The notes: a model not told the origin generated them from the sequence alone. A DNA stretch of 64,000 bases from Ruminococcus sp. (GCA_017935865.1 JAGBGT010000024.1:1-64000), one strand, 5' to 3'; positions 30,901 through 39,648 are shown, numbered from the stretch's first letter. Numbers and translations are program-made.

Positions 30901-31360
30901 AGCGGCCGTCAGAAAGAAGCCTCTGTATCTCCCCGGCAAGACAGGCGGAAAGACAGATCAGTCCGCCGTGATATTTTCTCAGCAGTTCCGTGTCAACTCT
31001 GGGCTTGTTATAAAATCCCTCGATATTTGCCGCAGAGACAAGCTTTACAAGATTGCTGTACCCCTCGTTGTTCTCGCAAAGGAGTATGAGGTGGTACGGT
31101 CTGCCGTCCAGCCCGGGGTCTCTGTCCGTCCTTTTTCTCGGCGCAACGTATACCTCGCAGCCGATTATCGGCTTGATGCCAGCTTTTTCCGCAGCACGGA
31201 AAAACTCGGGAACGCCGTACATATTCCCGTGATCCGTTATTGCAACGGCTGTCTGTCCAAGCTCCCGGACGCGCTCCATAAGCTGATCTATCCGGCAGGC
31301 ACCGTCAAGCAGACTATACTCCGTGTGTACATGGAGATGAACAAATTCATCGTTTCTCAT
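27956..31360 (-). CDS. dnaE: DNA polymerase III alpha subunit (DnaE)
   Basis: The 1134-residue replicative polymerase subunit has an N-terminal PHP domain (VHLHVHTEYSLLDGA, AITDHGNMYGV). The C-family polymerase core has the acidic pair in VSMPDFDVDFC (about 395-405), and a further Asp in LLKMDFLGLRNLTVI. A helix-hairpin-helix and OB-fold tail follow (NICVICGNIVVED type strand near 1055). In Firmicutes DnaE extends the primer before PolC takes over. It overlaps whiA by 4 bp. Confidence 0.97.
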   Translation of the reverse strand: MRNDEFVHLHVHTEYSLLDGACRIDQLMERVRELGQTAVAITDHGNMYGVPEFFRAAEKAGIKPIIGCEVYVAPRKRTDRDPGLDGRPYHLILLCENNEGYSNLVKLVSAANIEGFYNKPRVDTELLRKYHGGLICLSACLAGEIQRLLSDGRYDDAKRKALEYREIFGEGNYFLEIQDHGIREERLNLPKLYRLSDETGIPLAATNDCHYINKEDAEMQNVLLCIQTATVLGQPNGMSFDTDEFYLRSAEEMASHFKGHEDALRNTALIARRCSVKMNFDSAVKIPEFEAESGRDNSQYLRELSFNGLYRLYGGNVEKSIVDRLEYELKIIDEKHFTDYFLIVWDFIRYAREHNVPVGPGRGSGAGSLCAYCIGITGIDPIRYNLMFERFLNPERVSMPDFDVDFCIEGRQSVKDYVVKKYGEDKVSEIIAFDTLKAKAAIRDIARVLGLPYSLGDKIAKQIDPRMKLADALRENKELSSMYSADKSVKRLIDLAMKLEGMPRHTSTHAAGVVISAVPLDELVPLQKNDNTVITQYTMTHLESLGLLKMDFLGLRNLTVIRDAVNEIRKTESDFDIGKIPVDDSRVFEMLAKGDTSGVFQFESAGMTKQLTELVPERLEDLIVIISLYRPGPMRSIPTYIRNKRDPAKITYLHPLLREILEDTHGVMVYQEQVMEICRKLAGYSYGHADIVRRAMAKKKHEEMLKERQSFVSGAMENGVSQETANKIFDEMVSFASYAFNKSHAAAYAYLAYQTAYLKCHYRGIYMASLMSSVMSGGDRLTEYIADCRRHGMDVLAPNINHSEKGFVYNGNGLYFGLLAVKNAGSGLSDRIISERKANGNYTSLQDFCERVSGRELNKKALENLIMAGAFDGLGANRRQMLESYDMLLDGAGKDRRSVIDGQLGLFDSAAAQPADMKLPYRPEYDRKRLLAMEKEATGIYLTGNPLWEYNWLGNLLKVRSIAGLTVDETVRDGLSVKLMGIIQEKKIHKTKKGDNMCFLNISDGTGELNTIVFPELYMLNGTKLTEETIVYISGKVSFKDEEINVICGNIVVEDDFDPMISNMRLCIKVSSDSVPMERLTETSAEFGGKTEVCFYLTDAKKMVRPKNHISLEIRHETVRALGDYISQENMGLI

Positions 31361-32268
31361 TTTCCGGCTCCCGTTTTTCTGATATTCTCCGCAATTTTCG
31401 CCAGTTTCATGAACCTGTGGTTGACTCCCGAGCGGCTTATGGGAACAGACAGACTTTCGCCTATATCGCTGAGGCTCATGTCCACATTGTCAAGGCGCAG
31501 CTCCGCGACCTCCCTCAGCTCATCGGTCAGGCTGTCAAGCCCGTCCGTTTCAGCTATTAGCCGTATATCGCGTACCTGCTTCATCGCAGCATCCACAGTC
31601 TTGTTGATATTGGCGTTGTCGCAGTTGGCAATGCGATTCGCCTTGTTCCGCACGTCCTTATAGATTTTCACATTCATCAGCTCCAGCGTGCATTGCTGAG
31701 CGCCGATAAAAGTAAGCGTGTCCTCTATGGATTCGCTGCCCTTGATGTAAACAACGATCTGCCCTCTTCGCACGGCGTGTCCTGCCGTGACACCGATGTC
31801 GCCCAAAAGCGCGATAAGCTCCGCCGCCAAGGATTCATCCGGCGCCGTGAACTCCAGGTGATATTCCTTTTCGGGATTATTTACACTTCCCGATGCAAGA
31901 AAAACGCCTGCCGCAAAGACTCCGAGACTTCCCGTTGATATGATATCCTCATCAATGCTCCGGAATCCGCCGCCGAAATGATAGCGCAGGAAAACCTGCT
32001 CAATAAGCTCCTTTTCGGTTATGTCAAAGATATACATTATTCTGCCGTTTTTTCCCTGCGACTCCTTGAACCCAAGCTCCGTGCGGAAAATTCTGCTGAA
32101 CAGCTTCCCGAAAGCGTCGGCGACGATCCTGCTTTTACTCTGAAAGCAGATCCTCTCCTCGCTGAGCACCCGGCTGAACAACAGCATACCGTAAAGGCAG
32201 GCAAAACGTTTATCCTTATCGGTTATATTATTGCAGATCTCTCTGCGTACTTCATCGGAAAACGACAT
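31357..32268 (-). CDS. whiA: DNA-binding protein WhiA
   Basis: The 303-residue protein has an N-terminal LAGLIDADG-homing-endonuclease-like domain (with FLASGSVNNPEKEYHLEF) and a C-terminal helix-turn-helix (LSDIGESLSVPISRSGVNHR). In Firmicutes WhiA influences cell division and chromosome segregation. It follows rapZ in the conserved hprK-murB-rapZ-whiA order. Confidence 0.95.
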   Translation of the reverse strand: MSFSDEVRREICNNITDKDKRFACLYGMLLFSRVLSEERICFQSKSRIVADAFGKLFSRIFRTELGFKESQGKNGRIMYIFDITEKELIEQVFLRYHFGGGFRSIDEDIISTGSLGVFAAGVFLASGSVNNPEKEYHLEFTAPDESLAAELIALLGDIGVTAGHAVRRGQIVVYIKGSESIEDTLTFIGAQQCTLELMNVKIYKDVRNKANRIANCDNANINKTVDAAMKQVRDIRLIAETDGLDSLTDELREVAELRLDNVDMSLSDIGESLSVPISRSGVNHRFMKLAKIAENIRKTGAGK

Positions 32269-32354
32269 TTTCTTCCTCCCCGAACAGGAATCCGCACACC
32301 GAAGTATGCGGATGCGTAATATTTATGTACATTTTTTGCACAGGATCATCTTAA

Positions 32355-32526
32355 GGCAACACCGCACAAAGACCGCCTGACGGCTTTGTACGTCATATGC
32401 TTGCATATTTGACCTCATATCACACAAAATCTCCTTGCCATACGACAGTATGCCTGCGTCGCTTTTGTGCAATCTGACGAAAAATCTGACTGCGCATCTG
32501 CCGTACAATCTTTGTGCGGTATTGCC
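32355..32526. repeat. repeat family B, full copy (172 bp)
   Basis: The ends GGCAACACCGCACAAAG and CTTTGTGCGGTATTGCC are clear. TTAA flanks both sides (32351-32354 and 32527-32530), and the right TTAA supplies the rapZ stop codon. The core hairpin is CATAC/GTATG at 32439-32452. Read on the minus strand, the copy has AAGGAG followed by an ATG frame resembling that of the 6471 copy. Confidence 0.85.
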
Positions 32527-33402
32527 TTAATTAAGCTTTTTATCCTTTGTAATATCCCTATGATATTTCTGAACTCTGTAATTGTTTTCGATAAGGTAAT
32601 CCGCCATAAGCTCCGCAAAAGTAATGGAACGGTGCTTTCCCCCGGTGCAGCCGAACGCGATGACAAGTTGGCTCTTGCCCTCCCGTATGTACAGCGGAAT
32701 CAGAAACTCGATCAGCTCCGAAAGGCGCGCGAAAAGCTCCTGGGACTGCTCCGAAAGCATTACGTATTCGCGGACGCATTCCTCCAGACCGGTGTGATTT
32801 CTCAGTTCCTCAATGTAGTAGGGATTCGGCAGGCATCTCACGTCGAAAACCAGGTCAGCCTCCGTTGAAACGCCGTACTTGAAACCAAAGGACATTATTT
32901 TAATAGAAAGAGAGTCAGAGCTGTTATCCAGGAAAAGCCCCTTGACCTGCTCTTTTAGCTGTGACGAGGAATACTGGGACGTTTCAATGAAATAGTCCGC
33001 TATCTCCCGAAGCTGCGAAAGCTGCATCCGCTCATATCTGATAGCCTCGTGCATATTGCCGCTGAACTTATCGTCCAGAGGATGCTTGCGCCTTGTCTCC
33101 TTGTAGCGCTTTATCAGGACTTCGTCGTTCGCCTCGGCAAAAAGGACCTTGACCTCGACGTCGTTCTCGGATTTAAGAGTCTGCCAGGCGCGGAAAATCT
33201 CCGTGAACATATCCCCTGTGCGTATGTCAACAGCTACGGCAATCTTGTCTATACCCGTTTCGGACTTTCTGCAAAGATCCACAAACTGAGGAATAAGCTT
33301 GGGCGGAATATTGTCGATGCAGTAATAGCCTATATCTTCCATTACGTCCATGATGCTGGATTTTCCTGAACCGGACATCCCGGTAACGATCAAAAGCTTC
33401 AT
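32527..33402 (-). CDS. rapZ: RNase adapter / nucleotide-binding protein RapZ (YvcJ family)
   Basis: The 291-residue protein has the P-loop VTGMSGSGKS (5-14), then GYYCIDNIPP and a Walker-B-like AVDIR. The C-terminal domain carries FGCTGGKHRSITFAE, the conserved sugar/RNA-binding region. In enterobacteria it controls GlmS through RNA decay. The role in Firmicutes is less clear and includes competence and signalling through UDP-GlcNAc binding in relatives. The start MKLLIV follows GGAG by 8 bases. The family B repeat ends exactly at its stop codon. Confidence 0.95.
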   Translation of the reverse strand: MKLLIVTGMSGSGKSSIMDVMEDIGYYCIDNIPPKLIPQFVDLCRKSETGIDKIAVAVDIRTGDMFTEIFRAWQTLKSENDVEVKVLFAEANDEVLIKRYKETRRKHPLDDKFSGNMHEAIRYERMQLSQLREIADYFIETSQYSSSQLKEQVKGLFLDNSSDSLSIKIMSFGFKYGVSTEADLVFDVRCLPNPYYIEELRNHTGLEECVREYVMLSEQSQELFARLSELIEFLIPLYIREGKSQLVIAFGCTGGKHRSITFAELMADYLIENNYRVQKYHRDITKDKKLN

Positions 33403-33421
33403 AATCATCACTCCATTCTCA

Positions 33422-33503
33422 GAACCTGTTTAGTATCTTTTTGTGTGCGAATCTTCGAGCAAATTTGCCGAAAGGACGTGCGGAAAAGATGCTGAACAGT
33501 CTC
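33422..33503. repeat. repeat family A, deleted copy (82 bp)
   Basis: The left end GAACCTGTTTAGTATCT and right end GATGCTGAACAGTCTC are worn versions of the family ends. About half of the interior is missing, including the core hairpin. The flanks are TCA on the left and TTA on the right, where the TTA is the murB stop codon on the minus strand. Confidence 0.72.
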
Positions 33504-34409
33504 TTATTCCAAAATAATCGGTTCAAGCTCGAGAACATATCCCGTCTTTTCCCTTACGACTTTTTTGACATCGCCGCAGAGCTTCAGCACATCCTCCGCC
33601 GACGCACCGCCGATGTTTATTACAAATCCGCTGTGCTTCTCGCTGACCTGAGCTCCGCCGACAGTATATCCTTTCAGTCCGCACTGCTCGATAAGCAGCG
33701 ACGCATAGCTTCCCTCCGGACGCTTGAACGTACTTCCTGCGCTGGGATATTCCAACGGCTGCTTTGAAGTTCGTTTTCCGAGGCATTCGGTCATTGCCGA
33801 CTTTATTTCATCCTTATCTCCTTTTTTCAGGGAAAAAGTAACAGAAGTCACAATGCAGTTATTCTCCGAAAAGGCGCTGTGCCTGTAGGAAAGCTTCATT
33901 TCCGGAAGCATCATTGTTCCGGACTTTCCTGCCGGGTCAAGATATCCCGCAGAAGATACGACGTCCTTCATTTCCGTGCCATATGCTCCGGCGTTCATAT
34001 AGAGTCCGCCGCCTACCGTTCCCGGGATGCCGTAAAGATTTTCCATTCCGGTCAGACCGTTCTCCTGAGCTGCTCGGCAGACTGCGCTGAGGCTTGCTCC
34101 TGCCTGTGCCGTAATGGTACAGCCATTCACTGTTATCTCCGAAAAATCGCTGCCGAAATGAAGTATCACTCCGTCGAAGCCGTTGTCTGACGCGATAATA
34201 TTGCTTCCCCTGCCCAGAACCGCAAATTTTATGCCGCGTTCTTTCAGCCATTCCGCAATATGCGCGGCAGTTTCGGCGCTGTTGATCTCCACGACCGCCG
34301 GACATTCTCCGCCGATCTTAAATGTCGTGTACGCGCTGAGCAGACGATCTGTTTTAAGATCACATCCTGATATCCGGCACTGTTCTGCCAATTCATCCAA
34401 ATAATTCAT
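33504..34409 (-). CDS. murB: UDP-N-acetylmuramate dehydrogenase
   Basis: The 301-residue FAD enzyme reduces UDP-GlcNAc-enolpyruvate to UDP-MurNAc in peptidoglycan synthesis. It has TTFKIGGECPAVVEI, LGRGSNIIASDNGFDGVIL (FAD site), GIPGTVGGGLYMNAGAYGTEM, and the catalytic Ser in AGSTFKRPEGSYASLLIEQ, as in type II MurB. The ATG at 34409 follows AGGTG. It lies 16 bp after hprK. Confidence 0.96.
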   Translation of the reverse strand: MNYLDELAEQCRISGCDLKTDRLLSAYTTFKIGGECPAVVEINSAETAAHIAEWLKERGIKFAVLGRGSNIIASDNGFDGVILHFGSDFSEITVNGCTITAQAGASLSAVCRAAQENGLTGMENLYGIPGTVGGGLYMNAGAYGTEMKDVVSSAGYLDPAGKSGTMMLPEMKLSYRHSAFSENNCIVTSVTFSLKKGDKDEIKSAMTECLGKRTSKQPLEYPSAGSTFKRPEGSYASLLIEQCGLKGYTVGGAQVSEKHSGFVINIGGASAEDVLKLCGDVKKVVREKTGYVLELEPIILE

Positions 34410-34425
34410 CAATTCACCTGTTCAA

Positions 34426-35385
34426 TCAGAAGTTTTCGTAATTTCTCACCGTTTCCTTGGGGTCGGATTCCATGCCGAGTCTGTGGAGCAGCTCAGCCGC
34501 CGCATTATATCCCATTTTCTTCTGTCTGTTGTTCATGGCTGCGACCTCCAGGATAACTGCAAGGTTTCTGCCGGGCTTTACGGGAATTGTAAGCGACGGC
34601 ACTTTTACTCCCAGCAGACTGACATACTCGGTATCTACGCCCATTCTGTCATAGATCTTTTCGGGATCCCACTGCTCCAGCTCAACGACCAGATCGAGCT
34701 TCTCCGTCATCTTAACGGCGCCTATACCGAAGAGGCGGCGTGCGTTGATGATGCCTATGCCTCTCAGCTCCAAAAAATGGCGGATGTTATCCGGTGAGCT
34801 TCCGACCAGGCTGATGTTCGAGACCTTTCTTATCTCTACAGCGTCGTCCGCAACAAGACGATGTCCTCTCTTTACAAGCTCAATAGCCGTCTCGCTCTTG
34901 CCTACGCCGCTTTCGCCGGTGATGAATACGCCCTCGCCGTAGATTTCGATGAGAACTCCGTGGCGCGTTACTCTCGGAGCAAGATTCAGATTGAGGAATG
35001 CGATAAGTCCGGACATGAAGTTCGATGTACTCTCCTTGCTTCTCAGCAGCGGCACTTCGTACTCCTTGGCAAGCTCCAGCATCTCAGAAAAATAAGGAAG
35101 CTCACGTGCGATTATCAGCGCAGGAAGCCTCTGGGAAAAGAGAAGCTGAAGCCGCTCGCGCCTTGTCTGCTCGTCGATAGTCGAGAGATAGGCGAACTCC
35201 ATTTTTCCGATGATCTGTATACGCTCCGGATTGAAATACTCATAGAAGCCCATGAGCTGTAATCCCGGTCTGTTTACCTCCGTCTGGTCGATCATTAATT
35301 CATCCGCATCCTTCGGAATGTTGATGACCTCCAGTTTAAATTCGTCAATTATCCTTTGCAGTGATACTTTGAAATTATCTGCCAT
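34426..35385 (-). CDS. hprK: HPr kinase/phosphorylase
   Basis: The 319-residue bifunctional enzyme phosphorylates and dephosphorylates Ser46 of HPr, the key sensor of carbon catabolite control in Firmicutes. The C-terminal kinase domain has the P-loop GVFITGESGVGKSETAIELV (about 151-170), the metal and catalytic region VADDAVEI, and LELRGIGIINARRLFGIGAV. The N-terminal domain is of DRTGG-like type. Confidence 0.96.
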   Translation of the reverse strand: MADNFKVSLQRIIDEFKLEVINIPKDADELMIDQTEVNRPGLQLMGFYEYFNPERIQIIGKMEFAYLSTIDEQTRRERLQLLFSQRLPALIIARELPYFSEMLELAKEYEVPLLRSKESTSNFMSGLIAFLNLNLAPRVTRHGVLIEIYGEGVFITGESGVGKSETAIELVKRGHRLVADDAVEIRKVSNISLVGSSPDNIRHFLELRGIGIINARRLFGIGAVKMTEKLDLVVELEQWDPEKIYDRMGVDTEYVSLLGVKVPSLTIPVKPGRNLAVILEVAAMNNRQKKMGYNAAAELLHRLGMESDPKETVRNYENF

Positions 35386-35408
35386 AATTATTCTCCTTGT
35401 TCCCGGAA

Positions 35409-36599
35409 TCAGCCGAATATAAATGAATCGTATCCGTATTCCGCAATTTTCTCCCTCGCATCGCCGACCTGGGCGGCTGTGAGAGACGAGCCGGTCAGGC
35501 GGACGCTTACATTAAAATCCGACAGCTTATCCGCTGTCAATGTTATACATTTAAGAGCTATATCTCCCGGGCTGCCCGAAAAGTCATACTGCGCAGCACT
35601 GTTGCCCAGTTCGTCAATATCCACGCGGAGAATAACACTTGTAGCCGAGAGAAGCATCGGCTGGAGCACGTCTCCCCTGCCGCCGAGGATGTCTGCCGCC
35701 GATATTTCCACCTGCATCGAAGCTCCGTTCGACATTGCCTTGTCGTACATCAGATTTGCCGCGGATGTAAGCGCCATGCAGCGGTCGCTTCTGCCGTAGC
35801 GCTCCCCAAGCAGATCCAGATCGCTCTGACGGAAAGGCGGAAAAACAAGCCCGGAACAGATTATTCTGTCAAATCCTGCCGCAGATATCTCCGCAGTTAT
35901 CTCCGAAAGATAGTCAAGAGCTTTCTGAGAATACGGAGACATCCAGGGCTTTCCGCCTGCATCCGCCTCGTTGTCTATCCACTGCGAACCGTCGGCATAA
36001 GTAACATATCCGGCATCGTAATATGCTGCCGGAAAACAACTGTCCTCAAAAGTGCTGATGACGGCAGCCGCTTTATAGCCGTTACTCTCCACCACCGAAA
36101 CTATCTCATCCAGGCTCATAGATCCATGAACAGCTCCGACTGTCTGCGCGTCATATACAGAGCTGCCGTACCACAAAAAACCGTCGCTGGATTTAAGCGG
36201 GATCTCGATATAGCTGATGTTCGTATCAGCCGGCAAGGCGCTTATGGCTGATTGCAGGCTCTCGGAATTTTGCAGATCGGATGTTTTCAATGCCGCTCCG
36301 ACGACGATTTCGTCCGGGTGCGTCCCGGTTGACTGTACCGATTCCGGCTTGGTCGCCGGCTCTGTTTCTTTGTCAGCGTAGGCAGTTGTGTCAGCCGCAG
36401 TAGGCTCAACCTCCGGCTTATCGCCTTTGTGCTGAGTGTAGTTTATTATCGGCTCAGCGACACTGTAGCCGATAAAGCCTATTCCGCCTATGAGGAGGAC
36501 AGTCAGAACTGCGGACATAAACTTCCCGAAAGGACTTTTTCCGTAGTAATTTTTCTCTTTGGTTTTGTAGATTTTCCTTCCTTTGTGTTTGCGTTTCAT
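35409..36599 (-). CDS. membrane-anchored glycoside-hydrolase-like (TIM-barrel) protein
   Basis: The 396-residue protein has a basic N-terminus, one transmembrane helix (about 29-48), a Thr/Glu/Pro-rich linker (about 60-98) and an extracytoplasmic domain. That domain resembles the putative glycosyl-hydrolase (DUF4015-like) barrel, with SYIEIPLKSSDG, AAVISTFEDSCFP and GKPWMSPYSQKALDYLSEI. The substrate is unknown. Its position just before hprK and murB suggests a cell-wall role, but that is an inference. Confidence 0.7.
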   Translation of the reverse strand: MKRKHKGRKIYKTKEKNYYGKSPFGKFMSAVLTVLLIGGIGFIGYSVAEPIINYTQHKGDKPEVEPTAADTTAYADKETEPATKPESVQSTGTHPDEIVVGAALKTSDLQNSESLQSAISALPADTNISYIEIPLKSSDGFLWYGSSVYDAQTVGAVHGSMSLDEIVSVVESNGYKAAAVISTFEDSCFPAAYYDAGYVTYADGSQWIDNEADAGGKPWMSPYSQKALDYLSEITAEISAAGFDRIICSGLVFPPFRQSDLDLLGERYGRSDRCMALTSAANLMYDKAMSNGASMQVEISAADILGGRGDVLQPMLLSATSVILRVDIDELGNSAAQYDFSGSPGDIALKCITLTADKLSDFNVSVRLTGSSLTAAQVGDAREKIAEYGYDSFIFG

Positions 36600-36627
36600 T
36601 AATTATCTCCTGAAATTGATCCTTTAT

Positions 36628-36666
36628 GGCAACACCGCGCAAAGATCGTGCGGCAGATGCGTTGCC
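36628..36666. repeat. repeat family B, mini-copy (39 bp)
   Basis: It consists of the left end GGCAACACCGCGCAAAGATC plus a short inner piece, closing with GTTGCC. The following TTA is the rnfA stop codon on the minus strand. Confidence 0.68.
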
Positions 36667-37248
36667 TTAGGTCAAAGCGTATACAGCCATTGAAATTATG
36701 CCAAGGTAAACAAGCATTGCCGGAAATCCTCTGAATGAAGCCGGAACGCTGACAGAATTAAGTCTGCGGTATGCGGCGGTCAGAATAAACGCAGCAAGAA
36801 TAAATCCGGTACCTGCTTCGGCGCCTGCTATCATAAAGCTGCCCATGGTGTTGAGCGTAGGGTGGAGGGAAAGCCTGTCGGAAACCGAGAAAAGCGTTCC
36901 CATTACAGCACAGTTGAATGCCGAGAGGTGGACATATTTTCTTGTCGTACCAAAGCCTGCCCTGTCGGCAAAATACAGGACAGTAAGCAAAAGTACATAT
37001 AAAATTCCCACTGCCGCCGTGTAGAGCAGCAGCCGGAAGTCATTATACTGGTCGGGCAGCAGAAGCTCGATAAAGTATGTCGCCGCTGAACCGACAGTTG
37101 TGAATACAGTTATTGTTATGGCGATCCAGAGAAGATTTTTACGGCTTCCGGCTGCAATGAAAAGAGTGCTTGTTCCCAGCGCCTGCGACAGGATGAGATT
37201 TGTCGTCAGCAGCACGACAAGCTCAGCTATCAGAAACATTCTCGTCAC
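36667..37248 (-). CDS. rnfA: RnfA-like membrane subunit
   Basis: The 193-residue integral membrane protein of the RnfA/NqrE family has six predicted helices. Recognisable landmarks are LLTTNLILSQALG near the N-terminus and HLSAFNCAVMGTLF. In complete complexes RnfA and RnfE form the pseudo-symmetric membrane core that carries electrons across an iron-sulfur centre. The FNCAVMG Cys fits that. It is the last gene of an rnfDEA set and overlaps rnfE by 26 bp. Confidence 0.88.
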   Translation of the reverse strand: MTRMFLIAELVVLLTTNLILSQALGTSTLFIAAGSRKNLLWIAITITVFTTVGSAATYFIELLLPDQYNDFRLLLYTAAVGILYVLLLTVLYFADRAGFGTTRKYVHLSAFNCAVMGTLFSVSDRLSLHPTLNTMGSFMIAGAEAGTGFILAAFILTAAYRRLNSVSVPASFRGFPAMLVYLGIISMAVYALT

Positions 37249-37858
37249 CTCCGTCGCCCCGGGTGTCGTCCGAGCCGAAAACCGACAGGAACTTCCGGTA
37301 GATTCCGCACATCACGCCCAGAATGATAAATCCGCCAAAAGGCATAGCCATGCCGCTGATAAGAATATCAGCGTCCATAACTCTTCCGCAGACGGTGCTG
37401 TATGCCAATATCTCCCGGATAAGGGAAATAGTCAGCATAACAACGTCAAATCCCAGAATATAGAAGAACAGGGAAATTATCATTCTGCCGCGCTTCATCC
37501 GATAGAAGAACGCCTCTGCCCTGACGGTTATCAGGGAATTGACAGCCACCAGCATGAAATAGACTCCGATCCTGGGTATTATGTCAGGGAAAAATTCCTC
37601 CGCAGCCATTTTAGTGGGAATAAAGACAGCCGAAGAAATAAGCGCATATATGATTATTTTCACCGCGTACGGCAGCTTCTTCGGAACAAACGAACCGATG
37701 AGAACCGACAGGAACGTAATGACGGAAAAGGCGTAAACAAGTGCTATTCCGTTCATCACCGTGTCGCCGCAGACTATGATCGGCGATATCACCATAAGAG
37801 ATGACAAAACCGTATTATCGCCTAAAAGTCCGTCAAAAACAGAGTTTTTTTTACTCAT
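37223..37858 (-). CDS. rnfE: RnfE-like membrane subunit
   Basis: The 211-residue homologue of RnfA has the six-helix plan and FDGLLGDNTVLSSLMVISPI at its start, a form of the RnfE 'NP.l...LGlCP' segment. Here the usual Cys-Pro is replaced by ISPIIVCGDTVMNG, with the Cys a few residues later. The start (ATG overlapping the rnfD stop, ATGAGTAA) implies coupled translation. Confidence 0.82.
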   Translation of the reverse strand: MSKKNSVFDGLLGDNTVLSSLMVISPIIVCGDTVMNGIALVYAFSVITFLSVLIGSFVPKKLPYAVKIIIYALISSAVFIPTKMAAEEFFPDIIPRIGVYFMLVAVNSLITVRAEAFFYRMKRGRMIISLFFYILGFDVVMLTISLIREILAYSTVCGRVMDADILISGMAMPFGGFIILGVMCGIYRKFLSVFGSDDTRGDGGDENVSDS

Positions 37859-38846
37859 CTGCAACCGCCTCCTCTGCCTGATCTGCCGGAATATCATCCG
37901 ATCCTGCCGCCTTCAGAGCTTCATCCGCCCTGAGCGTTTCTATCCTGTTCTCCAGATTTCGCAGTCCGAGGGCAACGGGGGTAAAGATAACCGAAGCAAT
38001 GATCACAGCATTTTCCTTTGCCGTGGTGAGGACGAGAATGTAGGAAAAAACTGCCACGAACAGTCCGTAAAAGAAAGCATAGTAGTTCTTTTTCGGGGCG
38101 ATACGCTTGTCGGAGACAATATAGACAGCCGCGAAAAGTACCATGTTCGTTGAAAGTGTGTATTTCACCGACATTCCTATGCTGCTCCCCATAGGGACAA
38201 AGCAGGCAAGAAGAGCCGTTCCGGTTATCGTGCCCACAAATGCCCCGGCAGAGATATCCCGGCGGAAAATGAGGACAGCCGCTGCTACCGCCAGCAGAAG
38301 TATACTTGTCGCTCCGGCAGCTCCGGGGACATTTCCCATAAGCAGTTCAAAATCGGACACACTCATCCTTCCGGTGACGTTAAAGCTGTGGCTGACTGAG
38401 CTGACAAGATTTTCAGCTTTCTCGAACACGCCTGTGTGAACATGAGGCTCGGTAAACATCAGAACGCTGTTTTTCCAGGAAGCAAGGACAAAAACATAAG
38501 CCGCGGCAGCCGGAGAAAACATCATGTTTCTTCGTCCGCCAAAGAGATTTTTTGCAGCCGTCACCGCGAATATGCAGGCTATGGCGGCGATCTTCATGTC
38601 AAAAACAGCCGGCAGCATCAGCGCGAATATAAGTGCATCCGTAACGCAGGTGAGGTCGTCAGCCGTAAATTTCCGCTTCATGAGCCGGAGCGAAATAAGC
38701 TCTGCGGCAACCGACACTGCAACGCACACGCAGCCGAGGACGACAGCGCGAAGTCCGTAGTAAAAATATTCCATGATAGACAGCGTCAGAAGCGTGAGAA
38801 ATATATCAAGGCAAATGAAACGCTGTGATCTGATCTTCTTCTGCAT
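37851..38846 (-). CDS. rnfD: RnfD-like membrane subunit
   Basis: The 331-residue membrane protein of the RnfD/NqrB family has about nine hydrophobic helices. The covalent-FMN threonine of the family (S/G-G-A-T) is probably in GAAGATSILL (about residues 173-182). KNLFGGRRNMMFSPAAAAYVF is also typical. The C-terminal tail is acidic. It starts 2 bp after rpe. Confidence 0.85.
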   Translation of the reverse strand: MQKKIRSQRFICLDIFLTLLTLSIMEYFYYGLRAVVLGCVCVAVSVAAELISLRLMKRKFTADDLTCVTDALIFALMLPAVFDMKIAAIACIFAVTAAKNLFGGRRNMMFSPAAAAYVFVLASWKNSVLMFTEPHVHTGVFEKAENLVSSVSHSFNVTGRMSVSDFELLMGNVPGAAGATSILLLAVAAAVLIFRRDISAGAFVGTITGTALLACFVPMGSSIGMSVKYTLSTNMVLFAAVYIVSDKRIAPKKNYYAFFYGLFVAVFSYILVLTTAKENAVIIASVIFTPVALGLRNLENRIETLRADEALKAAGSDDIPADQAEEAVADE

Positions 38847-38847
38847 C

Positions 38848-39495
38848 TTATCCCTTAATGCTCCTTACAGCCTCCGTCAGATCGTCCGCCCTGAACAGGC
38901 AACTGCCCGATACCAGAACATTCGCTCCGGCTTTGCGGACTACGGGCGCAGTATCGTAATTTATTCCACCGTCCACCTGAATGTCGCAGTCAAGACCGAG
39001 ACTGTCAATGCGGCGGCGGAGAGTCGCTATTTTATCCACCGTGCTCTCGATAAAGCTCTGTCCGCCGAAACCAGGCTCAACGGTCATAACGAGAACCATA
39101 TCCAGCTCCGGGAGGATGTCGCAGACCGCATCCGCAGACGTGCCGGGCTTTATGGCGGCAGCAGCTTTCACTCCACAGGCTTTTATTGCCCTGACAGTCT
39201 CTTTCGCGTCGCTTTCGCTTTCTGTGTGGAAAGTAATGATGTCAGCGCCGGAATCAGCAAAATTTTTTACATATTTCAGCGGATCGGTTATCATGAGGTG
39301 GACATCGAGGGTCATGCCAGTCGCCTTGCGAACCTGTTGAAGCACGGGAAGTCCATAGGTAATATTATTAACAAATACTCCGTCCATAACGTCAAAGTGG
39401 AGCATATCCACCCCCGATTCCTCAAGCCTTCTTATTTCCCTTTCGAGATTCAGCATATCCGCACTGAGAATTGATGCCGATACGTAGTTTTTCAT
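38848..39495 (-). CDS. rpe: ribulose-phosphate 3-epimerase
   Basis: The 215-residue TIM-barrel enzyme interconverts ribulose-5-phosphate and xylulose-5-phosphate in the pentose phosphate pathway. Signatures are SILSADMLNLEREI, LHFDVMDGVFVNNIT (metal His/Asp), VHLMITDP, MTVEPGFGGQ and IQVDGGIN. Confidence 0.97.
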   Translation of the reverse strand: MKNYVSASILSADMLNLEREIRRLEESGVDMLHFDVMDGVFVNNITYGLPVLQQVRKATGMTLDVHLMITDPLKYVKNFADSGADIITFHTESESDAKETVRAIKACGVKAAAAIKPGTSADAVCDILPELDMVLVMTVEPGFGGQSFIESTVDKIATLRRRIDSLGLDCDIQVDGGINYDTAPVVRKAGANVLVSGSCLFRADDLTEAVRSIKG

Positions 39496-39528
39496 ATTTA
39501 TATCACTTCCTGAATTTCATACAATACT

Positions 39529-39557
39529 ATTATATAATATTTCTCTTTCAACGTCAA
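39529..39557 (-). promoter_or_regulatory. promoter of the rpe-rnfDEA operon
   Basis: On the minus strand, TTGACG (39557-39552), a 17-bp spacer and TATAAT (39534-39529). Confidence 0.83.
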
Positions 39558-39648
39558 TATACTTTAATTGATTTTTTATATTATCTTTTTAACATTTCAT
39601 ACACATGAAAAATCATTGGTGATTTTCAAAAAAAATTGCGAAAAAGAC

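Noticed and set aside
27956..31360. Several long open frames antisense to dnaE (for example 28013-29152 and 30821-31663)
   Set aside because: They follow codon structure of the real gene on the other strand and match no family. dnaE is unambiguous.
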